A stretch of DNA of 64,000 bases from Candidatus Scalindua sp. SCAELEC01 (lineage in GTDB: Bacteria > Planctomycetota > Brocadiia > Brocadiales > Scalinduaceae). The notes below the pieces were generated by a model. The model was given only the letters and a program-made list of their open reading frames with translations. It searched no databases and was not told where the DNA came from. The stretch's first letter is position 1; the number at the start of each line of letters is the position of its first letter. The position numbers and the translations under genes are program-made. Below are positions 36,914 through 45,581 of this stretch, one piece after another. The stretch spans positions 62,001-126,000 of the forward strand of contig SHMT01000004.1 in NCBI GenBank assembly GCA_004282745.1, in the 5' to 3' direction.

Positions 36914-38545
36914 ATGAATAATTGTAGTACCATTAGCGGCTATCTTATCCAACAGTTATCTACCCATGGAGTACGCCATGTATTTGGAGTACCTGGTGAT
37001 TATGTACTGGGTTTCTTCCATGAACTGCAATGTAGCAAACTCCGAGTAATAAATACCTGTGACGAGCAGGGGGCTGGCTATGCGGCTGACGCATATGCAA
37101 GAATTGCTGGTTTGGGGGCAGTTTGCGTCACCTACTGCGTTGGAGGACTCAAGCTGGCGAATACAACCGCCCAGGCTTTTGCTGAAAAATCTCCTGTGAT
37201 TGTGATGAGTGGGGCTCCGGGTACTAATGAACGCTCACGATCTCCACTTTTACATCATAAGGTCCGTGACTTTAATACACAGCTAAAGGTTTTTGAACAG
37301 CTCACGGTTGCCTCAACGGTACTTGACAATCCACATACTGCGTGTCGTGAGATTCACCGTGTTTTTAATGCAGCATTGCGCTATAAAAGGCCGGTTTATA
37401 TCGAGATTCCTCGCGATATGGTTTCAGTGCCCGTTTCACTGGATAATATACCTGATGAGAAGCTTGAATTGAGTGACATGAATACGCTCAATGAAGCCTT
37501 GCGTGAAGCTGGTCACATGATTAATACATCCAAAAGACCCGTAATAATCGCAGGGATAGAGTTGCATCGTTTTGGCCTGCAGAAGGAGCTTCTAGAATTT
37601 GTTGAAAATACCCGTATACCGGTTGTATCAACACTTCTTAGTAAATCCGTCATGAGCGAGCATCACCCACTCTATCTAGGGGTCTATGGTGGGGCTATGG
37701 GGAGAGAGGAGGTGATCCGTTACGTTGAGTCAAGCGACTGCTTGATTTTACTTGGTACTTTTATGACAGATATCAATCTTGGGATCTTCACTGCACATCT
37801 TGATCAGGGATGCTCTCTCTCTGTGACGAGTGAGAAGATCTCTATACGCTATCATTCATACGAAGATATACGTATGGAAGATTTCATCAGGGGAATGTTA
37901 AAGATAAACATTTGCAGACGTAAAGAGAGAGGAAGGGTACACCCTCCTCTGGCACCCCCTGACTTCATTCCTGGGAGAAAAATCACCATACGCCATTTAT
38001 ACCAACGTCTCAATTCATTTCTTGAAAAAGAGATGGTGGTTATAGCGGATACGGGTGATGCAATGTTTGCAGCTATGGATATGACAATCCATGAAGAGAC
38101 CGAGTTCCTGTCAGCTGCATACTATGCCTCATTAGGATTTGCAGTACCGGCAAGTCTGGGAGTTCAGATGGCGAAACCGGAATTAAGGCCTTTGGTGTTG
38201 GTAGGAGACGGTGCTTTTCAGATGACAGGTATGGAATTGTCAACAATAGCAAGATACCACCTGAATCCGATTGTTGTAATACTGAATAATCGAGGCTATG
38301 GGACAGAAAGGTACATGCGTGATGGACCATTCAACGATCTAACTACGTGGGAATACAGTCGTATACCAGAAATTATAAAAAGTGGCAAAGGGTTTGATAT
38401 AAAGACTGAGGATCAGTTGGAGGATGCGTTGTGTGCTGTTCGTGATTACACAGAGGACTTTTGTATTCTTGATGTTCACATAGATCAGGAAGACTGTTCG
38501 ATTGCCCTTCAACGCATGACGAAGGCATTGAAAAAACGAACGTAA
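36914..38545 (+). CDS. Thiamine-diphosphate 2-oxo acid decarboxylase (PDC/IPDC type)
   Basis: A 543-residue ThDP enzyme. HVFGVPGDYVLGFFHEL holds the conserved aspartate, TCDEQGAGYAADAYAR the cofactor-activating glutamate, and SPLLHHKVRDF the two adjacent histidines that mark pyruvate/indolepyruvate-type decarboxylases rather than acetolactate synthases. VLVGDGAFQMTGMEL with ILNNRGYG is the ThDP/magnesium site. It would decarboxylate an alpha-keto acid to an aldehyde; the substrate is not readable. A Sir2-type gene follows after about 80 bases on the same strand. The long upstream gap suggests its own promoter. Confidence 0.82.
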   Translation: MNNCSTISGYLIQQLSTHGVRHVFGVPGDYVLGFFHELQCSKLRVINTCDEQGAGYAADAYARIAGLGAVCVTYCVGGLKLANTTAQAFAEKSPVIVMSGAPGTNERSRSPLLHHKVRDFNTQLKVFEQLTVASTVLDNPHTACREIHRVFNAALRYKRPVYIEIPRDMVSVPVSLDNIPDEKLELSDMNTLNEALREAGHMINTSKRPVIIAGIELHRFGLQKELLEFVENTRIPVVSTLLSKSVMSEHHPLYLGVYGGAMGREEVIRYVESSDCLILLGTFMTDINLGIFTAHLDQGCSLSVTSEKISIRYHSYEDIRMEDFIRGMLKINICRRKERGRVHPPLAPPDFIPGRKITIRHLYQRLNSFLEKEMVVIADTGDAMFAAMDMTIHEETEFLSAAYYASLGFAVPASLGVQMAKPELRPLVLVGDGAFQMTGMELSTIARYHLNPIVVILNNRGYGTERYMRDGPFNDLTTWEYSRIPEIIKSGKGFDIKTEDQLEDALCAVRDYTEDFCILDVHIDQEDCSIALQRMTKALKKRT

Positions 38546-38628
38546 TGCACACAATGATATCTCTGAAGTTTGTTCCAGTTTGGTTTTGACTGGGCAAGAT
38601 TGGGCGATAGAGATATAAGGTTTAAAGT

Positions 38629-39402
38629 ATGAATTCGACTTATAACTACAATGGCAAGGGAATCGAAGATTTCAAACTTGCTATCAAGAATAGCAGAAAA
38701 ATTGTTGGATTTACCGGTGCAGGGATAAGTACTGAATCGGGAATTTCCGACTATCGAAGTAAAGGTGGTATCTGGGATAGATTTAAACCCGTGCTATTTG
38801 ATGAATTCATCTCAGATCAAAGTAAACGAATTCTCTATTGGCAAAGAAAACAGGAATTGTGGAAGGATATGAGAAATGCATTGCCAAATAGTGGACATAT
38901 GTTTTTTAAAAGCCTTTACGACAAAAAGAAGCTAATAGGTCTTGTTACACAAAATATTGATGGGTTACATGAGAAAAGCGGATTACCACAAGACATTATA
39001 GTTAATTTGCATGGGAATAATCTTGAGATTATCTGCCTTTCATGCGGCATTGTGGAACCGGCCGAAAAGATCCTTAATGATTTGGATCTTGAAAGAGGTG
39101 CACCATTATGTGAACGTTGTGGGGGGCTTCTCAAACCGAATACTATATCATTTGGACAAAATCTGAAAGAGAGGGACTTGACCAAGGCAAATGAGTTATC
39201 TCTTTGTTGCGACCTTATGGTAGTAGTGGGTTCAACGCTTGTGGTCCAGCCTGCATCCTCTTTTCCTTACATTGCCAAGAAAAATGGAGCTCTTGTTGTC
39301 ATCATCTCCCTTTCCGATACTCCTGCTGATGGCTACGCTGATTTTGTTTTCCACCAAAAGATGGGAGAAATTGCACAATTGATTACCTGTGAAGAGAGTT
39401 AA
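38629..39402 (+). CDS. cobB: Sir2-type NAD-dependent protein deacylase
   Basis: A 257-residue sirtuin. GFTGAGISTESGISDYRS (about residue 26) is the NAD-binding loop, TQNIDGLHEKSG and NLHGN (about residue 127) provide the catalytic histidine, and two CxxC pairs (CLSC and CERC) form the zinc site. VVVGSTLVVQPAS is the conserved C-terminal NAD contact. Family members remove acetyl or longer acyl groups from lysines, for example on acetyl-CoA synthetase. It follows the keto-acid decarboxylase, and an aldehyde/acetyl metabolism link is possible but inferred. Confidence 0.88.
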   Translation: MNSTYNYNGKGIEDFKLAIKNSRKIVGFTGAGISTESGISDYRSKGGIWDRFKPVLFDEFISDQSKRILYWQRKQELWKDMRNALPNSGHMFFKSLYDKKKLIGLVTQNIDGLHEKSGLPQDIIVNLHGNNLEIICLSCGIVEPAEKILNDLDLERGAPLCERCGGLLKPNTISFGQNLKERDLTKANELSLCCDLMVVVGSTLVVQPASSFPYIAKKNGALVVIISLSDTPADGYADFVFHQKMGEIAQLITCEES

Positions 39403-39733
39403 GGCATTCAGTCGAAATATTTTGGCAGCCCTCACAGGTATGATTGTATCCCTCACGCCCGAACGGTAGTCCGCTTGAACCCATGGTAGCATAATCCACA
39501 CGATCTAGTTCTGGCTACCCTAAAAATTGACTCCTCACAAAGCAATTCGGAAATTTGTGCCAACCCATGACTCAAATCTAAGTGCCCGTCTGCTATAACC
39601 GTTCTCTCGGGTGACAAATACCAATATATTCTTTCTGGAAATCTCAGTGATAACTTTGTTGGTTTATTGTTGTGCGAAAATTTATTTAGTATATAATCCA
39701 CAGCAATAGTTTGATGTCATTGTATAAAGCTGA
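39403..39733. other. Intergenic region, nothing recognised
   Basis: The 331 bases between the sirtuin and murA hold only short frames without ribosome sites or known motifs. I see no repeat copy here. The AT-rich 39650-39730 stretch may contain the murA promoter. Confidence 0.5.
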
Positions 39734-41035
39734 ATGATGGAAAAAATGGTCATACAGGGTGGGAACCCTTTACAGGGAAGCATAAGAATCAATGGTGCCA
39801 AGAATGCGGCACTACCAATTATGGCTTCTTGTTTGTTACTCAAAGGGACCTCTCGGATAAAGGGAATTCCGGAACTCACAGATGTGAAGACACTTTGTGA
39901 GATTCTTAACAATCTAGGTGTTCACACGAAAAGGTGTGAAGATCATTCACTTGAGATAACAGTTCAAGATGATGTAAATGTGACCGCGCCATATGATCTT
40001 GTCCGCAAAATGAGAGCATCGATATGCGTTTTGGGACCCTTGCTTGGTAGAAGGGGGGCAGCCAAAGTATCGATTCCCGGTGGATGTTCAATAGGGCCAA
40101 GACCTATCGATCTCCATGTCAAAGGGATTAAGGCCCTTGGTGCAAAAGTTGAGATGAAAGACGGATATGTCATTGCAACAGGAAAAAGATTAAAGGGGAA
40201 TACGGTATATCTTGGTGGTGCAAATGGATCGAGTGTCCTGGGGACTTGTAATATTATGATGGCGGCAGTGTTAGGTGAAGGAAGAACTACCATTACGAAT
40301 GCCGCCTGTGAGCCGGAAGTTCAGGATCTTGCCAATTTCCTTAATAAAGCTGGTGCAAGGATATCGGGAATAGGACAAAAAAACCTGATAATTGACGGAG
40401 TTGATGAGATGCATGGTACTCATTACGAAATTATTCCAGATCGAATTGAAGCGGGAACCTTCATGATAGCTGCCGCTATTACCGAGGGGAGAGTTGTGTT
40501 GGAAAATATTGTGCCAAATCACTTAACTTCCGTTATTGACAAACTTGAAGAAATGGGAATAAATATTCGAATTAGTACGATGAACCGGGGAAATGCTGCT
40601 GGTGAAAAGGTTACCGAATGCATAGTGGAAGGGGATAAGGAGTTTCACCCGGTAAATATTACGGCATTACCCTATCCCGGTATTCCAACGGATATGCAGG
40701 CACAATTTACCGCTCTCTTGAGCATAGTAGAAGGTGTAAGCATAATAACGGAAAAAGTTTTTCCTCATAGGTTCGTTCACGTTGCCGAACTCAATAGAAT
40801 GGGTGCGAATATTCGGAATGATGATGCAATTTCGATTATAACGGGTGTACCCTCGCTTTCCGGAACAACAGTTATGGCTTCTGACCTAAGAGCAAGTGCG
40901 TCACTGGTAATTGCAGGATTGGTAGCCAAAGGAGTTACAGAGATCAGGCGATTGTATCACATTGATAGGGGGTATGAAAAGATTGAGGAACGCCTTACGG
41001 ATTTAGGCGCAAAAATGTGGAGAGAAAGAGAGTGA
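39734..41035 (+). CDS. murA: UDP-N-acetylglucosamine 1-carboxyvinyltransferase
   Basis: A full-length MurA of 433 residues that transfers enolpyruvate to UDP-GlcNAc, the first committed step of peptidoglycan synthesis. NGAKNAALPIMASCLL at the N-terminus holds the conserved lysine-asparagine pair. MRASICVLGPLLGRRGAAKV and PGGCSIGPRPIDLH carry the active-site loop with the catalytic cysteine. YPGIPTDMQAQ and the C-terminal DLRASASLVIAGLVAKG are standard. ATG 39734 and ATG 39737 are both possible. Its presence indicates a normal peptidoglycan precursor pathway. Confidence 0.95.
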   Translation: MMEKMVIQGGNPLQGSIRINGAKNAALPIMASCLLLKGTSRIKGIPELTDVKTLCEILNNLGVHTKRCEDHSLEITVQDDVNVTAPYDLVRKMRASICVLGPLLGRRGAAKVSIPGGCSIGPRPIDLHVKGIKALGAKVEMKDGYVIATGKRLKGNTVYLGGANGSSVLGTCNIMMAAVLGEGRTTITNAACEPEVQDLANFLNKAGARISGIGQKNLIIDGVDEMHGTHYEIIPDRIEAGTFMIAAAITEGRVVLENIVPNHLTSVIDKLEEMGINIRISTMNRGNAAGEKVTECIVEGDKEFHPVNITALPYPGIPTDMQAQFTALLSIVEGVSIITEKVFPHRFVHVAELNRMGANIRNDDAISIITGVPSLSGTTVMASDLRASASLVIAGLVAKGVTEIRRLYHIDRGYEKIEERLTDLGAKMWRERE

Positions 41036-41264
41036 AATATTTTCAGTTGAACATTTATCTAATTTGTACATAATGTACCCATTGCAAAATGATTTTTGGA
41101 GTTTCAACTGATAATCGGTTTGCGGAAACCGAAACGCGGTTTGTGGTGAGTCTAGGTGATAAATAATACAGTCTAAAACAAATAACCTTCAGGGCCTTTT
41201 GCTATCAATTGTTTAGAGTGCTTTCAGAATGGATCTTTTCTGCAGGTAATTGACCAGGTAAAAA

Positions 41265-42653
41265 ATGTTTGAATCTATAACCGGTAGCCTTGACACGATA
41301 TTTAATAAACTTCGCGGTAAGGGGAGATTAACAGAAGAGAATATCAAAGAAGGATTGCGTGAAGTAAGGGTTGCTCTTCTTGAAGCAGATACGAATTACT
41401 TAGTCGTCAAGGATTTTATCCAAAAGGTCATTGATCGTGCAGTCGGAGATGAGGTCATACGGAGTGTGGCTCCGGGGCAACAGATTGTAAAAATAGTCCA
41501 TGATGAGATGATAACCCTTATGGGAGCAGGTGATTCTTCCATACCGTATGTAGATGGTGACATTACGATCTTAATGCTTGTGGGATTACAGGGAAGTGGA
41601 AAGACTACGACATCCGGCAAACTCGCAAACTTAATTGCGTCAAAAGGCAGAAGACCTCTTCTTGTAGCTGCCGATGTACAGAGGCCTGCCGCAATAGAAC
41701 AGCTACAAGTTCTTGGTAAACAGCTCAATATTCCCGTCTTTTCTGAGAAAGGCGTGACTCCCGTTAAGATATGCAGAGGGGCGGTAACGTTTGCGAAGGC
41801 AAACAACCATGACGTTGTAATCCTTGACACTGCAGGTAGGTTGCATATAGATGAAGAGTTAATGCTGGAATTAAACGAGATCAATAAGAAAGTCAAACCA
41901 ACTCAAATTTATTTTGTGTGCGATTCTATGACCGGGCAGGATGCGGTTAACAGTGCGAAGGAATTTAATGTACAATTTGGTTTAGATGGTGTGATATTAA
42001 CAAAGTTGGATGGAGATACACGGGGTGGGGCGGCGTTATCAATTAAAGCCGTTACCGGTAAGCCCATAAAGTTTGTTGGCGTAGGGGAAAAGCTTGATAA
42101 ATTAGAAGAATTTCATCCTGATCGTATGGCATCAAGAATCCTGGGAATGGGTGACGTTGTATCATTAGTTGAAAAAGCGCAAAAGGTGATCAATGAGGAG
42201 GATGCCGCAAAATTGGAAAAAAAGATCAAGGACGGTTCTTTAAGTCTTGATGATTTTCTAAACCAATTACAACAAATTAGGAAAATGGGTCCTTTAAAAG
42301 ATATTATGGGCATGATTCCTGGGTTAGGAAAAAAAATGAAGGGAATGCAGGTTGATGAAAAGCAGGTGCAGAATGCTGAAGCAATTATTCATTCTATGAC
42401 ACGAGAGGAGCGAATGCAGCCCGACATTGTTGAGGGGAATAGAAAAAATAGGATTGCTTCTGGTAGCGGAACAAATGTGCTTGATGTGAGCCAGTTGCTG
42501 AAACAGTTTAAACAGATGAAAAAAATGTTTAAACATTTCGGTGGAGATGGTGGAAATCTCATGCCTTCCGAAGGAATGTTGCCCAACGATGCGATGAAAA
42601 TGAATAGAAAACTGAGAAGTAAACGGAAGAAAGTGAAAAGAAAAAAAAGATAA
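41265..42653 (+). CDS. ffh: Signal recognition particle protein Ffh
   Basis: The SRP54 GTPase, 462 residues, delivers nascent membrane proteins to the translocon with 4.5S RNA. The N domain covers residues 1-95. The G domain has GLQGSGKTTTSGKLA (P-loop, about 107), LDTAGRLHIDEEL and TKLDGDTRGGAALS. The methionine-rich M domain (KMGPLKDIMGMIPGLGKKM onward) ends in a basic tail. It heads the ffh-rpsP-trmD-rplS-yraN cluster, an order common in bacteria. Confidence 0.96.
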   Translation: MFESITGSLDTIFNKLRGKGRLTEENIKEGLREVRVALLEADTNYLVVKDFIQKVIDRAVGDEVIRSVAPGQQIVKIVHDEMITLMGAGDSSIPYVDGDITILMLVGLQGSGKTTTSGKLANLIASKGRRPLLVAADVQRPAAIEQLQVLGKQLNIPVFSEKGVTPVKICRGAVTFAKANNHDVVILDTAGRLHIDEELMLELNEINKKVKPTQIYFVCDSMTGQDAVNSAKEFNVQFGLDGVILTKLDGDTRGGAALSIKAVTGKPIKFVGVGEKLDKLEEFHPDRMASRILGMGDVVSLVEKAQKVINEEDAAKLEKKIKDGSLSLDDFLNQLQQIRKMGPLKDIMGMIPGLGKKMKGMQVDEKQVQNAEAIIHSMTREERMQPDIVEGNRKNRIASGSGTNVLDVSQLLKQFKQMKKMFKHFGGDGGNLMPSEGMLPNDAMKMNRKLRSKRKKVKRKKR

Positions 42654-42721
42654 ATGGGGGTCGAGAAGACGCTTGTGTGACACTTGAATTGGAAATTTAT
42701 TTAAAAGATAGGAGAGTTGGT

Positions 42722-42979
42722 ATGGCAGTAAAGATAAGGTTAAAAAAGATGGGAAGAAAGGGTAGACCATTTTATAGGATTTGTGCTTTTGATGCTCGTG
42801 AAGAGCGTGATGGCAGAAGCATTGAGCAGCTTGGGACATACGACCCAATGGAAAAGGAAGAGGAAAAAAAGGTATCTTTGAAAAAGGAGAGGGTTGAATA
42901 TTGGATTAGTGTTGGCGCACAACCTACTGAAACTGTGTCCAACATCCTTAAAAAAAATGGTATCGTATGTAAGAAATAA
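42722..42979 (+). CDS. rpsP: 30S ribosomal protein S16
   Basis: The sequence MAVKIRLKKMGRKGRPFYRI is the canonical S16 start, and 85 residues is the usual length. The ATG at 42722 is preceded by AGGAGAG at the right distance, so the longer frame from 42677 is not used. It contains the conserved RSIEQLGTYDP segment. It is translated right after ffh, with trmD following. Confidence 0.96.
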   Translation: MAVKIRLKKMGRKGRPFYRICAFDAREERDGRSIEQLGTYDPMEKEEEKKVSLKKERVEYWISVGAQPTETVSNILKKNGIVCKK

Positions 42980-43092
42980 CTTTGCCCCTTTTGTAGCTTA
43001 CTTGGTCTGTTTTGCTACGATTTAGCGTGTGAATTCTCCTCAAAATTCTTGAAAAATTTTACACTCAAAAGTTATTGAAGACTCGAAGAACA

Positions 43093-43773
43093 ATGCGAAT
43101 TGATATCTTGACTCTATTTCCTGGTATGTTCCGTGCAGTTTTTGCTGAAAGCATGTTAAAAATTGCACAAGATAAGGAGTTGGTGGAGCTTCGTATGCAC
43201 AATATTAGGGATTATTCTCATGATAAGCATAAGTGTGTAGATGATAAACCCTATGGTGGTGGTGGAGGAATGGTGTTAAAACCGGAACCGCTATTCCGTG
43301 CGGTTGAATCTGTAGACAAGCAAGATTGTATGGTTGCAAAGAAAATCCTATTGACACCTCAAGGCAAAACCTTTGATCAACAGCTTGCGATTGATTTGGC
43401 ACAAGAGAGTCGGCTTATGTTCATTTGCGGTCGCTATGAAGGGTTTGATGAGAGGATTAGGTTAGGGATTGAACTCCTTGAGGTCTCAATTGGTGATTAT
43501 GTATTAACGGGTGGAGAAATACCGGCTATGGTCATGACGGATGCAATTGTGAGGTTAATCCCAGGTGTATTGGGTGGAAAAAGATCATTGCAATGTGAAT
43601 CATTTATGAATAAAATGCTGGATTATCCTCAGTATACAAGACCTGAAGTATTTAGGGGGATGAAAGTGCCTGAAATACTTAGATCTGGTAATCATAGATC
43701 GATCGAAGAGTGGAGAAATGATAAATCAGAAAAAAAAACAGAGGAGAGAAGACCGGATTTATTAGAGAAATAA
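43093..43773 (+). CDS. trmD: tRNA (guanine37-N1)-methyltransferase
   Basis: A trefoil-knot methyltransferase that makes m1G37 in tRNA and prevents frameshifting. MRIDILTLFPGMF is the family start, so ATG 43093 is preferred over a TTG at 43075. DDKPYGGGGGMVLKPEP, FICGRYEGFDERI and IGDYVLTGGE are the SAM and tRNA-binding motifs. The C-terminal YTRPEVFRGMKVPEIL with SGNHRSIEEW is standard. About 227 residues, normal length. Confidence 0.96.
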   Translation: MRIDILTLFPGMFRAVFAESMLKIAQDKELVELRMHNIRDYSHDKHKCVDDKPYGGGGGMVLKPEPLFRAVESVDKQDCMVAKKILLTPQGKTFDQQLAIDLAQESRLMFICGRYEGFDERIRLGIELLEVSIGDYVLTGGEIPAMVMTDAIVRLIPGVLGGKRSLQCESFMNKMLDYPQYTRPEVFRGMKVPEILRSGNHRSIEEWRNDKSEKKTEERRPDLLEK

Positions 43774-43815
43774 GGGTTTACATCAGAAAAATTTTATGTA
43801 TTTAGGAGTTGTCTT

Positions 43816-44172
43816 ATGAACATGGTGGATGAATTAGAGAAGGAAAACATGAAGGAACAGGTTCCACAGTTTCGTGTCGGGGATCAGGTTGATGTGCATG
43901 TTAAAATTGTAGAGGGTGATAAAGAGCGAATACAAATTTTTAATGGTATAGTTATTGCGAGAAAAGGTGGTGGCAACAGAGAGACATTTACGGTAAGACG
44001 AATAGTTCAGGGAGAAGGAGTCGAGAGGGTTTTCCCTATCCATTCTCCGCACGTGGTAGATGTTGTCGTGAAAAAATCTTATAAGGTAAGACGTGCAAAA
44101 TTGTACTATCTAAGGGAAAAAAGTGGTAAAGCGGCTAGGCTTAAGGAGCTCCCTAGAAAAAAGAAAAAATAG
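43816..44172 (+). CDS. rplS: 50S ribosomal protein L19
   Basis: A ribosomal protein of 118 residues. VPQFRVGDQVDVHVKIVEGD, IQIFNGIVIARKGGG and FTVRRIVQGEGVERVFPIHS are the L19 core, followed by the basic tail KVRRAKLYYLREKSGKAAR. TTAGGAG precedes the ATG at proper spacing. It ends 28 bases before MITE copy E. Confidence 0.96.
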   Translation: MNMVDELEKENMKEQVPQFRVGDQVDVHVKIVEGDKERIQIFNGIVIARKGGGNRETFTVRRIVQGEGVERVFPIHSPHVVDVVVKKSYKVRRAKLYYLREKSGKAARLKELPRKKKK

Positions 44173-44199
44173 GCAAATTTCGAGAAAACCTACTAAATA

Positions 44200-44344
44200 G
44201 TGCCTGAACGAAAACCCTGTGTTTGAATGAAAAGTGCCCAGGTACAAGGCGCGTAATAATTTCGTGACCGGAACGTACTAATGTACTTGAGGATTACGTC
44301 ATTATTACGGCAACGAAGTAGATGGGTAGTTTTCGTTCAACCAC
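44200..44344 (-). mobile_element. 145-bp MITE, copy E
   Basis: A reverse-orientation copy between rplS and yraN, with a perfect 6-bp duplication TAAATA (44194-44199 and 44345-44350). The terminal repeats are GTGCCTGAACGAAAAC and the complement of GTTTTCGTTCAACCAC. The interior is closer to the copy B/G subtype (ATTACGTCATTATTACGG). A frame running out of it joins the yraN frame. Confidence 0.9.
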
Positions 44345-44400
44345 TAAATATCTTTTTTTGTATTAAGATGCTATGGCAAAGAAATATACATGTCGGTAAG

Positions 44401-44784
44401 ATGGGGCCAAAGGCGCTCTGGATTAAGGGCGAAGGTTTGGCAAGGAAATTTTTAAAGAAACGAGGTTACAAGATATTAAAAAGGAACTATGTCAGCAAGA
44501 GTGGTGAAATTGATATCGTAGCATTTGATAAGGGTATTATTGTATTTGTAGAGGTAAAGGCCCGTATTTCTGAGAGTTATGGTTCTCCTGTGTTGGCTAT
44601 AACAAAAGGAAAGAAAAGGAAAATTATTAAGACTGGATTGAGTTACCTGATGGAAAATGAGATTGGAAATGCAAGTTACCGTTTTGATGTGGTTTCAATT
44701 TCATACAGCAAAGCAGCAATAGACCCCACAATTGAGTTATTTCAGGGGGCATTTTCATCTGATGGCCTTTTTGACCATGTTTAA
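44401..44784 (+). CDS. yraN: YraN/UPF0102 nuclease-like protein
   Basis: A small restriction-endonuclease-fold protein of about 127 residues. GEGLARKFLKKRGYKIL is the N-terminal helix, and GEIDIVAFD with IVFVEVKAR contains the E-D-ExK nuclease-type triad. The function is unknown, but the gene often follows rplS/rnhB as here (rnhB is absent). The frame is open upstream to 44281 through MITE sequence. I take ATG 44401 because it gives the normal length; ATG 44368 is an alternative and neither has a strong ribosome site. Confidence 0.85.
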   Translation: MGPKALWIKGEGLARKFLKKRGYKILKRNYVSKSGEIDIVAFDKGIIVFVEVKARISESYGSPVLAITKGKKRKIIKTGLSYLMENEIGNASYRFDVVSISYSKAAIDPTIELFQGAFSSDGLFDHV

Positions 44785-44848
44785 GAGATACCCCTCAGAT
44801 TTTGTCACCTCTTTTTTTCTTGTAGTTTTAATAAAACGTAGATGTCTT

Positions 44849-44938
44849 ATGAATAAGAGAAACAAATGGATACTGATTAGTATTGGTTTTGTTGTACTGG
44901 TAATTTTGCTTTATGTAGCAAAAAATATGGAAAATTAG
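44849..44938 (+). CDS. Possible small single-helix membrane peptide
   Basis: A 29-residue frame with MNKRNKWILISIGF followed by VVLVILLYVAKN, that is a basic start and one hydrophobic segment of about 18 residues. No ribosome-binding site is convincing, and the longer frame from 44732 overlaps yraN. It could be a small membrane protein or chance. Confidence 0.3.
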   Translation: MNKRNKWILISIGFVVLVILLYVAKNMEN

Positions 44939-45581
44939 TACGATGTACTGCTACTGTCTTTACAAACCGAGGAATAGCGCCAATTCTATAATAGCTTTTC
45001 TCTGAAATCTGGTAAGGAATAAGACGAGGAATTTTCTCTCTTGAATCCGAAGATAACCGATGACATTACCTTCCACACGATTTTTTGAGGCAGGGTTTCC
45101 TGCTAATCTCTTTTGAAAAGAACTTCAGATTTAACTCAGCTTCCAGATCAGTATTGCTGTATCCTGCACTTCACAATACTGATTTCTTCTGATTGCTAGA
45201 GTCCTCCACTTTGTATCGGTCTTTAACACACCATTGCTGTTTTTCTGTAACCTGAAACGTTACAATATACTAAAACCGATTTGATTTTCGGCTTTATCCG
45301 TCCCCGCCAGAAAGAGCGTCGCCCGCCCGGCCTACCAGCCATTCGGACGGGGGCTGGCGAACAGCTGACAGGCCGGGCGGGCCGGAAACCAAATCTTGGT
45401 GGAGGTATCCCCGGACAAAGCGCCGAGGACTTTACTCGCTCAATTTTATTTCGGATTTTGTCCGAAAACCATTATGAGATGAGTATATCTGGGATTATTG
45501 AAGACTGTGTATGTCTTTTCCTTGATCATAAAGGTGGAATCTCCTACCCGGAGAGTTTCTCACCATTTCATCAATTGGAGT
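44939..45581. other. Intergenic region with one long element copy
   Basis: These 643 bases contain the 222-bp element at 45266-45487 and otherwise low-complexity AT-rich sequence without a supported gene. The frame from 45281 runs through the repeats and has no protein-like features. The stretch 44990-45240 shows nothing I can name. Confidence 0.5.
45266..45487. repeat. Inner-element family copy with GC-rich palindromic insert
   Basis: It begins TATACTAAAACCGATTTG and ends ATGAGATGAGTATA, the two ends of the TA-flanked element. A GC-rich palindromic block (about 45299-45388, GCCCGCCCGGCCTACCAGCC and its inverse GGCCGGGCGGGCCGG) sits inside. That block shares sequence with the core of the element at 24651. 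The middle GGTATCCCCGGACAAAG is shared with the copy at 17752. Confidence 0.7.

Noticed and set aside
41115-41132. TCGGTTT-GCGG-AAACCGA hairpin before ffh
   Set aside because: A 7-bp stem without a T-run; too weak for a terminator and possibly only a trace of the inner element.
42324-42848. 174-codon minus-strand frame opposite ffh/rpsP
   Set aside because: Antisense shadow of the Met-rich and lysine-rich coding region; low-complexity and without motifs.
44281-44400. N-terminal extension of yraN through MITE copy E
   Set aside because: The added residues come from repeat sequence and YraN proteins are normally about 120 residues long, which fits a start at 44401.
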